Shown here: positions 42,214 through 50,187 of the stretch, piece after piece | How positions within the stretch are numbered: position 1 is the stretch's first letter | Layout of the letters: each line of letters starts with the position of its first letter | Source of the DNA: Yinghuangia soli | Lineage (GTDB): Bacteria; Actinomycetota; Actinomycetes; Streptomycetales; Streptomycetaceae | Assembly (NCBI RefSeq): GCF_021502675.1 | Contig: NZ_JAKFHA010000024.1 | Coordinates: forward strand, 62,001 to 126,000 | Length of the DNA stretch: 64,000 nucleotides | Direction of reading: 5' to 3' | Notes under the pieces: model-generated | Databases searched by the model: none | Told to the model about the DNA's origin: nothing | Seen by the model: the letters and a program-made list of their open reading frames with translations, nothing else | Position numbers and translations under genes: made by a program

Positions 42214-43542
42214 TCAGGCCAGCGTGAGGGTGAGGGTGGCGTAGTAGTCGTCGGCCTTCTGGTACGCCGGGACGACGAGCGCGAGGCCCGCCTTGGCGTC
42301 GAAGTCGCCGCCGGTGACCTTGCCGTCCGGGCTCACAGCCTGGTTGCACAAGGTGCGAGCGTCGGTGGAACTGAGCGCGCCCGCCGGGCCGGACTTGACC
42401 TGGCTGGGCGAGTTCGATCCGGGCCGTGCCGCGCACGCCGGTGTCCAGGCGAGGTTGCCCGCCGGGATCTTCTCGCCGAGCTCGGTACCGACGAAGTCGG
42501 TGACCGTGCCGGTCAGCGACCAGCCCAGCGTGCCGCCGCGGAAGTCCTGGACGCGGACGGGGACCAGGTCACCCGAGGAGGTGTTGTCGCGGCCGTTCAG
42601 GGTCACCTGGGGCAGCGTGACGGCGGCCTCGGGGTCGCTGATCAGCGTCAACTGCCCGGGGCGCACCGGCTGGCCGATCGTCGTGGCCGCGTCGCCCGGG
42701 TCCACGACCGGGTCGACGGTGTACGGCCGCGAGGCCTTCAGCCCGGAGGGCTCGGAGGCGGTGATCGTGTCGGTCGCGGGGTCCGCGACCGTGTACGGGA
42801 CCGCGAAGGCACCGGAGGCGTCGGCGGTCGCGGTGACGGCGGCGTCGCCGGACCGCGCGGCGCCGACGTAACCGGCGACGGTCACCGCTGCCCCGGGGGT
42901 ATACCCGGAGCCGGTGACGGTGGTGGCCGCCCCTGCCGGACCGTGCGTGGGGGCCAAGGACAAGGTCGCGCGCGGTGCGGCGGCGACGGTGAGCGTCAGG
43001 CCCGTCACCGGGCCGGCGGCCGTGCACGGGATCACGATGCTGTTGCCGTTGTACAGGACGTCGAGCGAGAAGTTGCCGGGTGCGATGTTGACCGTGCCGG
43101 CCGCGGTGAGTTCGACGCTTCCGGCCATGTCGCCGACCGGGAACGGGGTGTTCGGCGTGTACGCCGGGTTGGCCCGCGGGCCGCTCATCGCGACACTGCC
43201 GCTCTGCGCACCGGACAAGCCGATCGAGCCGGAGGGCTTGATCGTGTCGGCGGCGAAGGGCAGCGGGCTGGCCAGTGCGGCGACCGGCTGCGTCTTCCAG
43301 CTCACCGCCAGAGTGTCGCCGACCTTCGGGGTGGTGGTCGGCGCGTCGAGGGTGATCTGGACGGATGCCGCCGTGGCTCCGATGACGGGAACGGTGCAGG
43401 TGTAGTTGACCGTGATGGTGGCGGCACGTGCCGCGGGAGCGGTCACCGCGATGCCCGCCGAGGCCAGCACGAGCGCTGCCGTCGACGCGGGTGCGGCCTT
43501 TCTTGCGGCGGCCACCGCACGTCTCGTTCGTGATGCTGCCAT
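42214..43542 (-). CDS. Secreted surface protein with sandwich domain, Ig-like domain and WxL-like C-terminus
   Basis: 442 residues; ATG at 43542, GAGGGG upstream. Signal peptide ends near AARAAT. Domain 1 (VNYTCTVPVIGATAASVQIT through SIVIPCTAA) is the repeated sandwich with GPRANPAYTPNTPFPVGDM. Domain 2 has ATLSLAPTHGPAGAATTVTG and GSGYTPGAAVTVAGYVG, an Ig-like or IPT/TIG-type fold. The last 150 residues contain VRVQDFRGGTLGWSLTGTVT and end YYATLTLTLA, as in WxL domains, though the second W is absent. There is no membrane anchor. With a DUF916-like neighbour this suggests a peptidoglycan-bound surface layer. Confidence 0.7.
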   Translation of the reverse strand: MAASRTRRAVAAARKAAPASTAALVLASAGIAVTAPAARAATITVNYTCTVPVIGATAASVQITLDAPTTTPKVGDTLAVSWKTQPVAALASPLPFAADTIKPSGSIGLSGAQSGSVAMSGPRANPAYTPNTPFPVGDMAGSVELTAAGTVNIAPGNFSLDVLYNGNSIVIPCTAAGPVTGLTLTVAAAPRATLSLAPTHGPAGAATTVTGSGYTPGAAVTVAGYVGAARSGDAAVTATADASGAFAVPYTVADPATDTITASEPSGLKASRPYTVDPVVDPGDAATTIGQPVRPGQLTLISDPEAAVTLPQVTLNGRDNTSSGDLVPVRVQDFRGGTLGWSLTGTVTDFVGTELGEKIPAGNLAWTPACAARPGSNSPSQVKSGPAGALSSTDARTLCNQAVSPDGKVTGGDFDAKAGLALVVPAYQKADDYYATLTLTLA

Positions 43543-44079
43543 GGTGATGCGAGCCCCTCTCGAAGGACCTGGCCCCGCGCGGACTGCGCGGAGCCGTCCG
43601 CACCGAAGCAGCCGCCGCGTCGCAGACAGTCGAGGACGCGGCGCATATCCTGCGTATGGCGCTTCGGTGCCGTGCGCGACCGGCCGTCCGCTGTCCCGGC
43701 GAGGTACTCGGACGGCCGGTCCGTCCCTCCGCCGGCGGCGGAGGGAATCCTGGAGTGCGTGGTCACCGGCGCCCACGACCGGCCTTTCCCGCAGGCCGCC
43801 CGCCGGCTCGCACCCGGCGACGAGCACCCTTAGCGTTTCGTTCTAGGTAACGACGTTTCCCGTCTAGCGCCAAAGTGAACTGGCTTGCGACCGCCGCGTC
43901 AAGCGTGCGGGTCGCCCTGGCGCCGCGCACTGCAGCGGATTTCGACCTGTGCCCAGGGACTTCCTTTTGTCTCCCACATCGATACTCTGTCTTCCACAAC
44001 GAAACACATGTCAGATCGCTCAGTGTCCCTCCGCCCGTACCGGCCCCCTCCAAAGCGGCCGCTCGTTACCGGGAGTGCC
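43543..44079. other. Divergent spacer between two secreted-protein genes
   Basis: 537 bases. Frames here are not supported as genes. It holds GGTAACGACGTTTCC (43846-43860) followed by CGTC, giving a GACG-TTTCC-CGTC repeat, and TAGCGTTTCG at 43831-43840. These resemble half of the GGAACAGCGTTTCC box but are not full matches. The promoters of both flanking genes must lie here. Confidence 0.4.
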
Positions 44080-45072
44080 ATGAAACCGACCTCGACAACG
44101 CGGGGAATCCTCGCCCGAAGCGCGCTCGCCGTCGGCGCGTGCCTTGCCCTGACGCTGGGTGCCGCGGCACCCGCTTCGGCCGCCGCCGCGGTCACCAAGG
44201 TGGAGAACTCCGTCGAAGTGCGGTGTGCGGCCTTCGTCTACCACCGCAGCAGCAATTGGTACTTCCCAGCCGGCACGCCCAAGGGCACCGTCTGGCTGCA
44301 GCACGGGTTCAGCAGGTCCAACGACCGGCTCGACGACCTCGCGCGGCGCTACGCCGCGGCGGGATTCGTGGTGTTCGCCCCGACGCTGCCGTCGGCCGAC
44401 CTGTTCGGCTGCACGGTCTCCAACCTGGGCAACAACACCGCGTTCCTCAACAACGTGGCCGACCTCTTCGGCAAGTCCGCCGATCCCGGCGACAAGCTGG
44501 GCCGCAGTTTCGCGGACGCCAAGGCCGAAGCCGGACGGCCCGAACTGGCCCTGCCCCAGAAGCTGGTGTTCGTCGGCCACTCCGCGGGCGGGGAAGCAGT
44601 GTCCTACGCGGCCAACCGGCTGCGCACGAACTACCCCGCGGCGTTCGCCCGCCTGGGCGGCGTGGTCCTGCTCGACCCGGTCAACTCGTTCACCGGGCTC
44701 AACATGGCCAACGCGCTGAACGGGCTCGCCACCACGACGACCCCGATCCTCGCAGTGTCCTCACCCCCGTACGCAGCCAACGGAAACGCTTCCGGCACCG
44801 TGGAGTTGACCACCGACGTGCACCGGCCGTTCCTCGGCGTGCGCCTCACCACGGGAAGCCACTGCGACGCCGAAGGCGCCAGCACCGATGCGCTGTGCAC
44901 CGCCCTCAACGGAGCGCCGCAGGCCGCGAACGTGGCAGTCCTGCAAACCCTCGCCGTCGGCTGGGCGCTTGACTTCGCGGCCGGCACCACGACGGCCGCC
45001 TACTACCCCGGCGGCTCCTATCTGGAGCCGCTGCGCGCCGCAGGCGTGACGGAGTTCCTCAGCGGTACCTGA
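44080..45072 (+). CDS. Secreted alpha/beta hydrolase
   Basis: 330 residues; ATG at 44080 follows GGGAG closely. The signal peptide (RSALAVGACLALTLGAAAPA) ends near ASAAA. The hydrolase core shows GTVWLQHGFSRSNDRLDDLA, AGFVVFAPTLPS and the nucleophile elbow VFVGHSAGGEAVSYAA; acid and His are plausible in LLDPVN and TTGSHCDAEG. Four cysteines may form disulfides outside the cell. It likely cleaves an ester or related bond in an extracellular compound. Alone on the plus strand, followed by a membrane-protein gene about 100 bases away. Confidence 0.8.
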   Translation: MKPTSTTRGILARSALAVGACLALTLGAAAPASAAAAVTKVENSVEVRCAAFVYHRSSNWYFPAGTPKGTVWLQHGFSRSNDRLDDLARRYAAAGFVVFAPTLPSADLFGCTVSNLGNNTAFLNNVADLFGKSADPGDKLGRSFADAKAEAGRPELALPQKLVFVGHSAGGEAVSYAANRLRTNYPAAFARLGGVVLLDPVNSFTGLNMANALNGLATTTTPILAVSSPPYAANGNASGTVELTTDVHRPFLGVRLTTGSHCDAEGASTDALCTALNGAPQAANVAVLQTLAVGWALDFAAGTTTAAYYPGGSYLEPLRAAGVTEFLSGT

Positions 45073-45168
45073 CCCCACTGTCCGCACTACGCCCCACGGG
45101 GCCGGGCCGCACGCCCCGCCGGGCACGGCCCGGCCCCGCCGCACGCACCCCGAGGAGTCACGCACGGC

Positions 45169-45861
45169 ATGGGCGCCCACACGCACGGCTGGTGGATTCT
45201 GCTCCACCTGCTCCTGTTCGTCTTCTGGCTCGGCGGCGACCTCGGTGTCTATGTCTCCAGCCGCTTCATCCTCAAGCCCGGTCTCGGCGTCGAGGCGCGC
45301 GCCACCGCACTTCGCATCATGCTCGCTCTGGACCTCGGACCACGGGTCTGCCTCGTGCTGTTCCTGCCCAGCGGGGTCACGCTCATGGCGCTGGAGCCGC
45401 ACGGCGCGACGGTGTTCCGCTGGTGGAACGTCGCGGCCGTCTGGCTCGTATCCGCGGTCTGGCTATGGGCCACGATCCAGGACCACCACCATCCGGGACG
45501 CTTCCGGTTCGTCCCCCTGACGGACCGCGTCATCCGTGTCGGTGTAATGGCAGGCATGTTCGCGGGCGGGATCTACACCGTCGCCGTCCATGAGCCGTTC
45601 GGGGTGACGACGAACCCCCGCTGGCTCGGTGCCAAGGTCATGTTGTACGCCGCGGCCATCGCTTGCGGACTCGGGATCAGGCACACGCTGCGGGCCTTCG
45701 GGCCGGCCTTCGCCGCGCTCTCCAAGGACGGCTCCACGCCCGAAGTGGAGCACCGGCTGCGGAGGTCCGTCGACGGGTGCCTGCCGTACGTCTTCGGGAT
45801 CTGGGGCAGCGTCCTCGCCGCCGCCGCGCTCGGCGTGCTCAAGCCCGGCGCGGCCCTCTGA
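45169..45861 (+). CDS. Integral membrane protein of unknown function
   Basis: 230 residues; ATG at 45169 with GGAG upstream. Five or six membrane segments are visible, beginning WWILLHLLLFVFWLGGDLGV and including FRWWNVAAVWLVSAVWLWAT and VGVMAGMFAGGIYTVAVHEP. Conserved-looking His residues near membrane faces (HLLLFVFWLGG, QDHHHPG, VHEP) recall CopD/DUF2269-type proteins that bind haem or copper, but this is not established. Its 3' end adjoins the G/C homopolymer tract. Confidence 0.65.
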   Translation: MGAHTHGWWILLHLLLFVFWLGGDLGVYVSSRFILKPGLGVEARATALRIMLALDLGPRVCLVLFLPSGVTLMALEPHGATVFRWWNVAAVWLVSAVWLWATIQDHHHPGRFRFVPLTDRVIRVGVMAGMFAGGIYTVAVHEPFGVTTNPRWLGAKVMLYAAAIACGLGIRHTLRAFGPAFAALSKDGSTPEVEHRLRRSVDGCLPYVFGIWGSVLAAAALGVLKPGAAL

Positions 45862-45902
45862 CCGGTCGCCGCAAGGCAACAAGAGGCAACGAAGAGAGGG
45901 GT

Positions 45903-46030
45903 GGGGGGGGGGGGGGGGGGGGGCCCCCCCCCCCGGCGCCCCCCCCGCCCGCGCGCACCCGCCCCACCCCCCCCCCCCTGTCCCCGCTTTGGGGGGGGGG
46001 GCCCGCCCCCCCCCCCCCCACCCCTCGGGG
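45903..46030. repeat. G/C homopolymer tract, probable assembly artefact
   Basis: 21 G (45903-45923) run directly into 11 C (45924-45934). C12 at 45967-45978, G11 at 45991-46001 and C14 at 46006-46019 follow, with almost no A or T. Such runs are not found elsewhere in the window. They suggest a mis-assembled or unresolved gap between the membrane-protein and IclR genes; length and content should be treated as unknown. Confidence 0.8.
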
Positions 46031-46049
46031 GTTCACCCTCGCTACGGCG

Positions 46050-46883
46050 TCACTCCCCCTTGTCGCCGTACCCGAACTCCGCGGACAGCCGCTGCGCCGC
46101 CGCGACGACCATAGGGGCGCACTCCGCCATACGCGTGCGGAAACGCGACTGGGGTCCGGTCACGCTCAGCGCGGCGATCATGAAGCCGTCGTAGTCCAGC
46201 ACCGGAGCCGCGATCGCCGCCGCGCCCTCCTGCCGTTCGCCCTGGGAGGTCGCGTAGCCGCGCTTGCGGATCTGCGCGATCTCCTTCCGGAGCTTCGCGG
46301 TGTTGGTGATCGTGCGGTCGGTGAGCGCCTCCAGGTTCCGCTGCGTCAGGAACACCTCGATCTCCTCGTCGGCGAGGAACGCGAGCATCACCTTGGACGA
46401 CGCGCCGGCATGCATCGGATAGGGCGTGCCGAGGGCGACGTCGATGCGCAGGTCCTGCGGCGGGACGACCTGGTCCACGTAGAGCCGGGTGTCCCCGCGG
46501 CGCACCGAAAGCGTGGCGGTCTCCCCCGATTCCGCGGACAGCGCGCGGAGCTCGGGCGCGGCGAGCAGCCGCAGGTCCGTGCGGGCCAGGTAGGCCCGGC
46601 CCAGGGCGACTGCCGCCGGGCCGAGCGCGTACCTGCGCGTGGTGGGGTCGGCGCTGATGAGGCGGCGGCTGCGCAGCGCGGTCAGGATGCGGTGGACCGC
46701 GGCCTTGGTCAGGCCGAGCTCGTTGCCGATCTCGGTGACTCCGAGATCCGGCTGGCCGCTGCGGCCGAACAGGAGAAGCACGTCCATTGCGCGCTCCACC
46801 GAGGCAATCGACCTGCTGCCGCTTTCTTCCTGTTCGTCCACCACCGTGGCCATCGCGTCGGCTCCGCCCTTCTTGTCGACCAT
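46050..46883 (-). CDS. IclR-family transcriptional regulator
   Basis: 277 residues; ATG at 46883, with another ATG ten codons later that has a better GGAG spacing. The winged helix contains LGVTEIGNELGLTKAAVHRI and LRSRRLISADPTTRRYALG. The effector domain has LRALSAESGETATLSVRRGD, DTRLYVDQV, HAGASSKVMLAFLAD and KRGYATSQGERQEGAAAIAA. It resembles the IclR protein at 13438-14340 throughout. It is the last gene of the chlorophyll-type operon and the best candidate for the box at 55848-55861. Its stop codon lies 19 bases from the homopolymer tract. Confidence 0.92.
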   Translation of the reverse strand: MVDKKGGADAMATVVDEQEESGSRSIASVERAMDVLLLFGRSGQPDLGVTEIGNELGLTKAAVHRILTALRSRRLISADPTTRRYALGPAAVALGRAYLARTDLRLLAAPELRALSAESGETATLSVRRGDTRLYVDQVVPPQDLRIDVALGTPYPMHAGASSKVMLAFLADEEIEVFLTQRNLEALTDRTITNTAKLRKEIAQIRKRGYATSQGERQEGAAAIAAPVLDYDGFMIAALSVTGPQSRFRTRMAECAPMVVAAAQRLSAEFGYGDKGE

Positions 46884-46913
46884 GGGTCCAGTGTATCGCC
46901 GAACCTCCGCATG

Positions 46914-46930
46914 GTTTCCCTCTGCGGAAC
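46914..46930 (-). promoter_or_regulatory. Inverted repeat upstream of the IclR gene
   Basis: GTTTCC-CTCTGC-GGAAC: TTCC and GGAA face each other across 6 bases, as in the repeat at 1084-1098. It lies 31 bases upstream of the IclR start, suggesting autoregulation. Confidence 0.4.
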
Positions 46931-46959
46931 ATCGTCATGGCTGACGCCGATCCGGGGAG

Positions 46960-47703
46960 TCAGTGGTCGCGCAGGAGGCTCCCGGCTCCGTGGACGCGGT
47001 CGTCGATGCCCTGCGAGCGCAGGGCCATCCACCACGTCGCGGCGTTGATGGCCAGGACAGGCTTGCCCAACCATCGTTCGGCCTCGTCCGCGAGGCCGAC
47101 CATGGACAGGTTGGTGCCGCACTGGACCAAGGCGTCGACGTCGGGTGCGTCCAGCTCGACCAGCGCCTCGCGCAAAGTGCGCTCGTCGACGTGGGCGATG
47201 GACACCGCGGTCGGGCAGCGCAGGCCCTTGACCGCGACGACATCGAAGCCGAGTTCGGTGAAGAACTGCCGGACATTCTCGTCGGCGACGGGCTGGTACG
47301 GGGTCACCACCGCGATGCGGCGGGCTCCGTAGAGGTTCAGCGCGCGCTCGCAGGCCTCCGCTCCGGTGGTGACGGGCAGACCGGTGAGGTCGTGGATCTG
47401 CTTGACGAAGGCACGATTGCCTTCGACACCGCCCCAGAAGGTCTCGGCGCTCATTCCCATGACCATGGCCTCGGGTTCGCAGGTCAGCACGCGCTCGCAG
47501 GCCGCGCCGATCTCGGCCCGGATCTGTTCGAGAAGGCGCTCGAAGCCGGCGTCGCCGTCCATGCTCTGGTCCCGGATGTGGATCCGGGAGAAGTGGGCGG
47601 TGACGCCCGGGACCGCCATGCGGTAAAAGTCGGGTTCGACGATGGTGTTCGTGCTGGGCGCGATCACTCCGAACTTGCGCCGCCAGCCGAGGGCATCTGT
47701 CAC
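46960..47703 (-). CDS. Maleate isomerase/arylmalonate decarboxylase-like protein, second copy
   Basis: 247 residues from GTG at 47703, overlapping the previous stop as GTGA. It starts with FGVIAPSTNTIVEPDFYRMA and shares VMGMSAETFWGGVEGN with the copy at 24999-25742, so the first catalytic cysteine is absent. The second loop reads ALVQCGTNLSMVGLA, with a Cys one residue earlier than the usual Cys-Thr-Asn. It might use this Cys or none. Being inside the chlorophyll-type operon, it could act on a maleate or fumarate derived from ring breakdown; that is inference only. Confidence 0.85.
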   Translation of the reverse strand: MTDALGWRRKFGVIAPSTNTIVEPDFYRMAVPGVTAHFSRIHIRDQSMDGDAGFERLLEQIRAEIGAACERVLTCEPEAMVMGMSAETFWGGVEGNRAFVKQIHDLTGLPVTTGAEACERALNLYGARRIAVVTPYQPVADENVRQFFTELGFDVVAVKGLRCPTAVSIAHVDERTLREALVELDAPDVDALVQCGTNLSMVGLADEAERWLGKPVLAINAATWWMALRSQGIDDRVHGAGSLLRDH

Positions 47704-48392
47704 GGGTGCACCGCCGCGGATTCGAGGGAAGGGTTCACCGGAGCCGTACGCCGGGCGAGCCGCCACGCGCCGAGCGCAAAGAGGCCCTGCGTGGCGGTGT
47801 TGCACAGTTGCTCGACCCATTGCAGGGCCACGGTCTGATCCGCGCGGCCGGCCAGCGGTCCGAGGATCAGCATCCCGGCGAGCCAACCCGCGAAGAGACA
47901 CGCGGCCGTCGTGTCCCCATCCCGCTTGGCCCGCAGGACCAGCATGACCGCAGTGGCGGTACTGGCCGCGACGGTCAGGAGAAGGACCGGCCACGTGGCA
48001 CGGACCAGAGCGGCGGCGGTGATCGCGAGGACGCACAGCCCGAAGACCGCCCACGGCGTGTACCTGGCAGGGGGAACGCCGGCGGACTCGCGGCGCATCT
48101 CGTACAGCGCAAGGCCCACCAGCGCGAACCCGGTGCCCAGGCAAGGGAAGAGCAGGCTCTCCAGCCAGACCAGGTCGGGGCCGTCGGCGGCGACGATCAG
48201 CTTCCATACGGCCTTGGCCGAGCCGCCGAGGACGACAAGAGCTGCGCCCGCCCCGGGAAGCCACCGCCTTGCGGCCGCGCCCGACCGCACTCTCGCAAGG
48301 TGGCCGACCAGCAGGGCCAGCCCGGTGCCGGTGAGGGCGACGGGGACGAAGTCCTCCAAGGCGAGCGCAAGCGGGTAGTCCTGGGTGCTCAC
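47700..48392 (-). CDS. Seven-helix-like membrane protein of unknown function
   Basis: 230 residues from GTG at 48392, with 4-base overlaps at both ends. Hydrophobic segments include FVPVALTGTGLALLVGHLAR, LPGAGAALVVLGGSAKAVWK, SLLFPCLGTGFALVGLALYE, WAVFGLCVLAITAAALVRA, VLLLTVAASTATAVMLVL and AACLFAGWLAGMLILGPLAG. No transporter family can be named. Its coupling to the SDR gene suggests a transport, haem or sensory role in the same pathway. Confidence 0.65.
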   Translation of the reverse strand: MSTQDYPLALALEDFVPVALTGTGLALLVGHLARVRSGAAARRWLPGAGAALVVLGGSAKAVWKLIVAADGPDLVWLESLLFPCLGTGFALVGLALYEMRRESAGVPPARYTPWAVFGLCVLAITAAALVRATWPVLLLTVAASTATAVMLVLRAKRDGDTTAACLFAGWLAGMLILGPLAGRADQTVALQWVEQLCNTATQGLFALGAWRLARRTAPVNPSLESAAVHP

Positions 48393-49207
48393 GCCGCGGC
48401 CTCCGAGGGGGCGAAGGGATCGCGTCGGCGAATGGGGGCGGCGAGGAACCTGCCCATGGCCTTCCGCCGGGTCAGCCATGCCACGCGCCCACCGTTCCGG
48501 GCGCCCTCCAGGACGCGGTCGGCAAGCCACGGGGCGACCGTCTCGACGCGGTCCGCCAGGATCCTGAACACCTTTGCGGCCTGCGCGAGTTCGGCATCGG
48601 AGTAGTCGTGCGTCAGCAGATCGGTCACGACCATGCCCGGAGACAGATGGGCGACGCGGACGCCGGTGCTGTGGGCAGCCGCTTCCTTGGCGAGGGCCGT
48701 GGTGAGGTACGTGACCGCGCGCTTGGTCGATCCGTACGTCGCCAGGCCCGGCAGCGTGCGGCCGTCGGACCCGAACCCCTCCATGTTCCACAGGTCGCCG
48801 GAGCCTTGCGCGGTGAAACCGGCGAGGGCGACCGCGGATCCGTGCGCGACCCCGAGGAGGTTCGCTGCGACCACGGTGTCGACCTGGTCCGCGGGCAGCT
48901 GCCATAGCGGCTTGCGCGAGGTAGTTGCCCCGGCGTTGTTGATCCACACGTCGACCCGCCCGTACGCGGCAGCAGTAGCGTCCCAGAGTTCTTGGACCTG
49001 GCGGCGGTCCGCCACGTCGGCGCTCCGCCCCAGGACGCGGTCGGCAGCCGCATCCAGCGCGGCCACGGCAGCGGCCACCGAGGCCTCGCTCCGGCCGCAG
49101 AGCGCGACGCGGCAGCCGCGGTCGAGCAGTGCCTGCACCAGGCCCAGACCGATGCCGCGGGTACCCCCGGTGACGACGACCACGCGGCCGTCCTGTCCCG
49201 CGGTCAC
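48389..49207 (-). CDS. Short-chain dehydrogenase resembling chlorophyll b reductase (NOL/NYC1)
   Basis: 272 residues from GTG at 49207, overlapping the previous stop as GTGA. Cofactor motif TGGTRGIG (13-20), NNAG (90-93), Tyr158 and Lys162 in YGSTK are complete, so it is an active-type SDR. Beyond the general fold it follows plant NOL closely as I recall it: RVDVWINNAG, then NMEGFGSDGRTLPGLATYGS and VAHLSPGMVVTDLL, where NOL has IDIWINNAG, a D-G-x-GSDGR-x-x-P motif and NLSPGM-x-TTDLL. In plants the enzyme reduces the 7-formyl group of chlorophyll b. The operon context with PAO-like and RCCR-like genes supports a role on a tetrapyrrole. Confidence 0.8.
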   Translation of the reverse strand: MTAGQDGRVVVVTGGTRGIGLGLVQALLDRGCRVALCGRSEASVAAAVAALDAAADRVLGRSADVADRRQVQELWDATAAAYGRVDVWINNAGATTSRKPLWQLPADQVDTVVAANLLGVAHGSAVALAGFTAQGSGDLWNMEGFGSDGRTLPGLATYGSTKRAVTYLTTALAKEAAAHSTGVRVAHLSPGMVVTDLLTHDYSDAELAQAAKVFRILADRVETVAPWLADRVLEGARNGGRVAWLTRRKAMGRFLAAPIRRRDPFAPSEAAA

Positions 49208-50187
49208 GCGGCCGGCTGCCAGGTCAGGGTGCCGTGCAGCACCGACTCCAGGCGGTTCCCGGCGGACAGCTCGTAGACGACGGCGAGTTGCCGGCCGGCG
49301 TTCATGCCGGGGGCGGCGTCCACGGCGAACTCGCGGCCCTTCACCTCGACGGCTTCGCCGGCGAGGTGCCACACGGGGAAGTTCGCGCGCCCGAACGCCC
49401 GCGCGCTCCCCCAGGCGTCGGGTCCTTCGAGGAAGGAGCGGTTCCCGTCCCGGCGCCGTTCCACGGTGAACTCCCGCTCCAGGGCGCCGCTCCACGTCAC
49501 GTGATGCCGGGTGCGCAGCAGGTCCACCGGTTGCAGCTCGACGGCGACCTCGACGGTCCCGGCCGGCTTCTGGTCGGCCGTCCACAGTTCACACCGCCCG
49601 GCGTACGTGCCCCGTTCCTTGGTCGGCAGGACGAAAGGCACGGGGCCGCACCGGGTTTCCGCGGCCAGCAGCTCCGCCACCCGGGCCGAGGCCTCGGCGT
49701 CGAGCTCCGGCTCCGTGGTGCGGGTGTACAGGCCGTTGAAGCAGCCGACGACAGCCCAGCCCTCGTAGAGCACGGACGAATAGACCTGCGTCATGCCGTC
49801 GTCCAGGACTTGGTTCCACGTGTTCAGGCCGACTTGCCAGCCGGGCCCGTAGTAGCGCGCGTCGACGAACGAGCCGTAGGGCTGCCCCGACCCGTGGAAG
49901 TCCGGTCCCTCGTAGATGCGGTCGGTGTCCGCGTCGGCCACGCCGAAAGCGAACGGGGCCCCCAGGCGGAAGCGGCCGGCCAGCGGGCCGCCGCCCTCGA
50001 GTCCCCCGTCCATGTAGTACGTCGTGGCGCCGTCGCGGTACACCGAGGAGCGCTTGATGTCCTCGTAGCCGGCCCAGGTTCCCTCGGCGTCGAACAGCGA
50101 GGGCCTGCCGTGCCATTCACCGGCGATCCGCCGCTGCCAGGCACTGGGCCCGGCGGCCTTGTCCGGGGTGGTGTCAGAGGACGTCAC
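49204..50187 (-). CDS. Unknown soluble protein, probable two beta-barrel domains
   Basis: 327 residues from GTG at 50187 with GGGAG 7 bases upstream; it overlaps the RCCR-like gene by 14 bases. I do not recognise the family. Two halves look similar in style: one from AGEWHGRPSLFDAEGTWAGY, with many aromatic beta strands (TTYYMDGGLEGGG, DARYYGPGWQVGLNTW), and one from ERGTYAGRCELWTADQKPAG to VLHGTLTWQP. The G-x-W-x-G openings recall calycin/DUF3598 barrels, which bind lipids, haem or pigments. Its place between the RCCR-like and NOL-like genes makes a pigment-binding or intermediate-carrying role possible. Confidence 0.6.
   Translation of the reverse strand: MTSSDTTPDKAAGPSAWQRRIAGEWHGRPSLFDAEGTWAGYEDIKRSSVYRDGATTYYMDGGLEGGGPLAGRFRLGAPFAFGVADADTDRIYEGPDFHGSGQPYGSFVDARYYGPGWQVGLNTWNQVLDDGMTQVYSSVLYEGWAVVGCFNGLYTRTTEPELDAEASARVAELLAAETRCGPVPFVLPTKERGTYAGRCELWTADQKPAGTVEVAVELQPVDLLRTRHHVTWSGALEREFTVERRRDGNRSFLEGPDAWGSARAFGRANFPVWHLAGEAVEVKGREFAVDAAPGMNAGRQLAVVYELSAGNRLESVLHGTLTWQPAA

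Noticed and set aside
45663-47048. Open frame crossing the G/C homopolymer tract
   Set aside because: It consists of poly-Gly/Pro from the low-complexity run and antisense IclR sequence.
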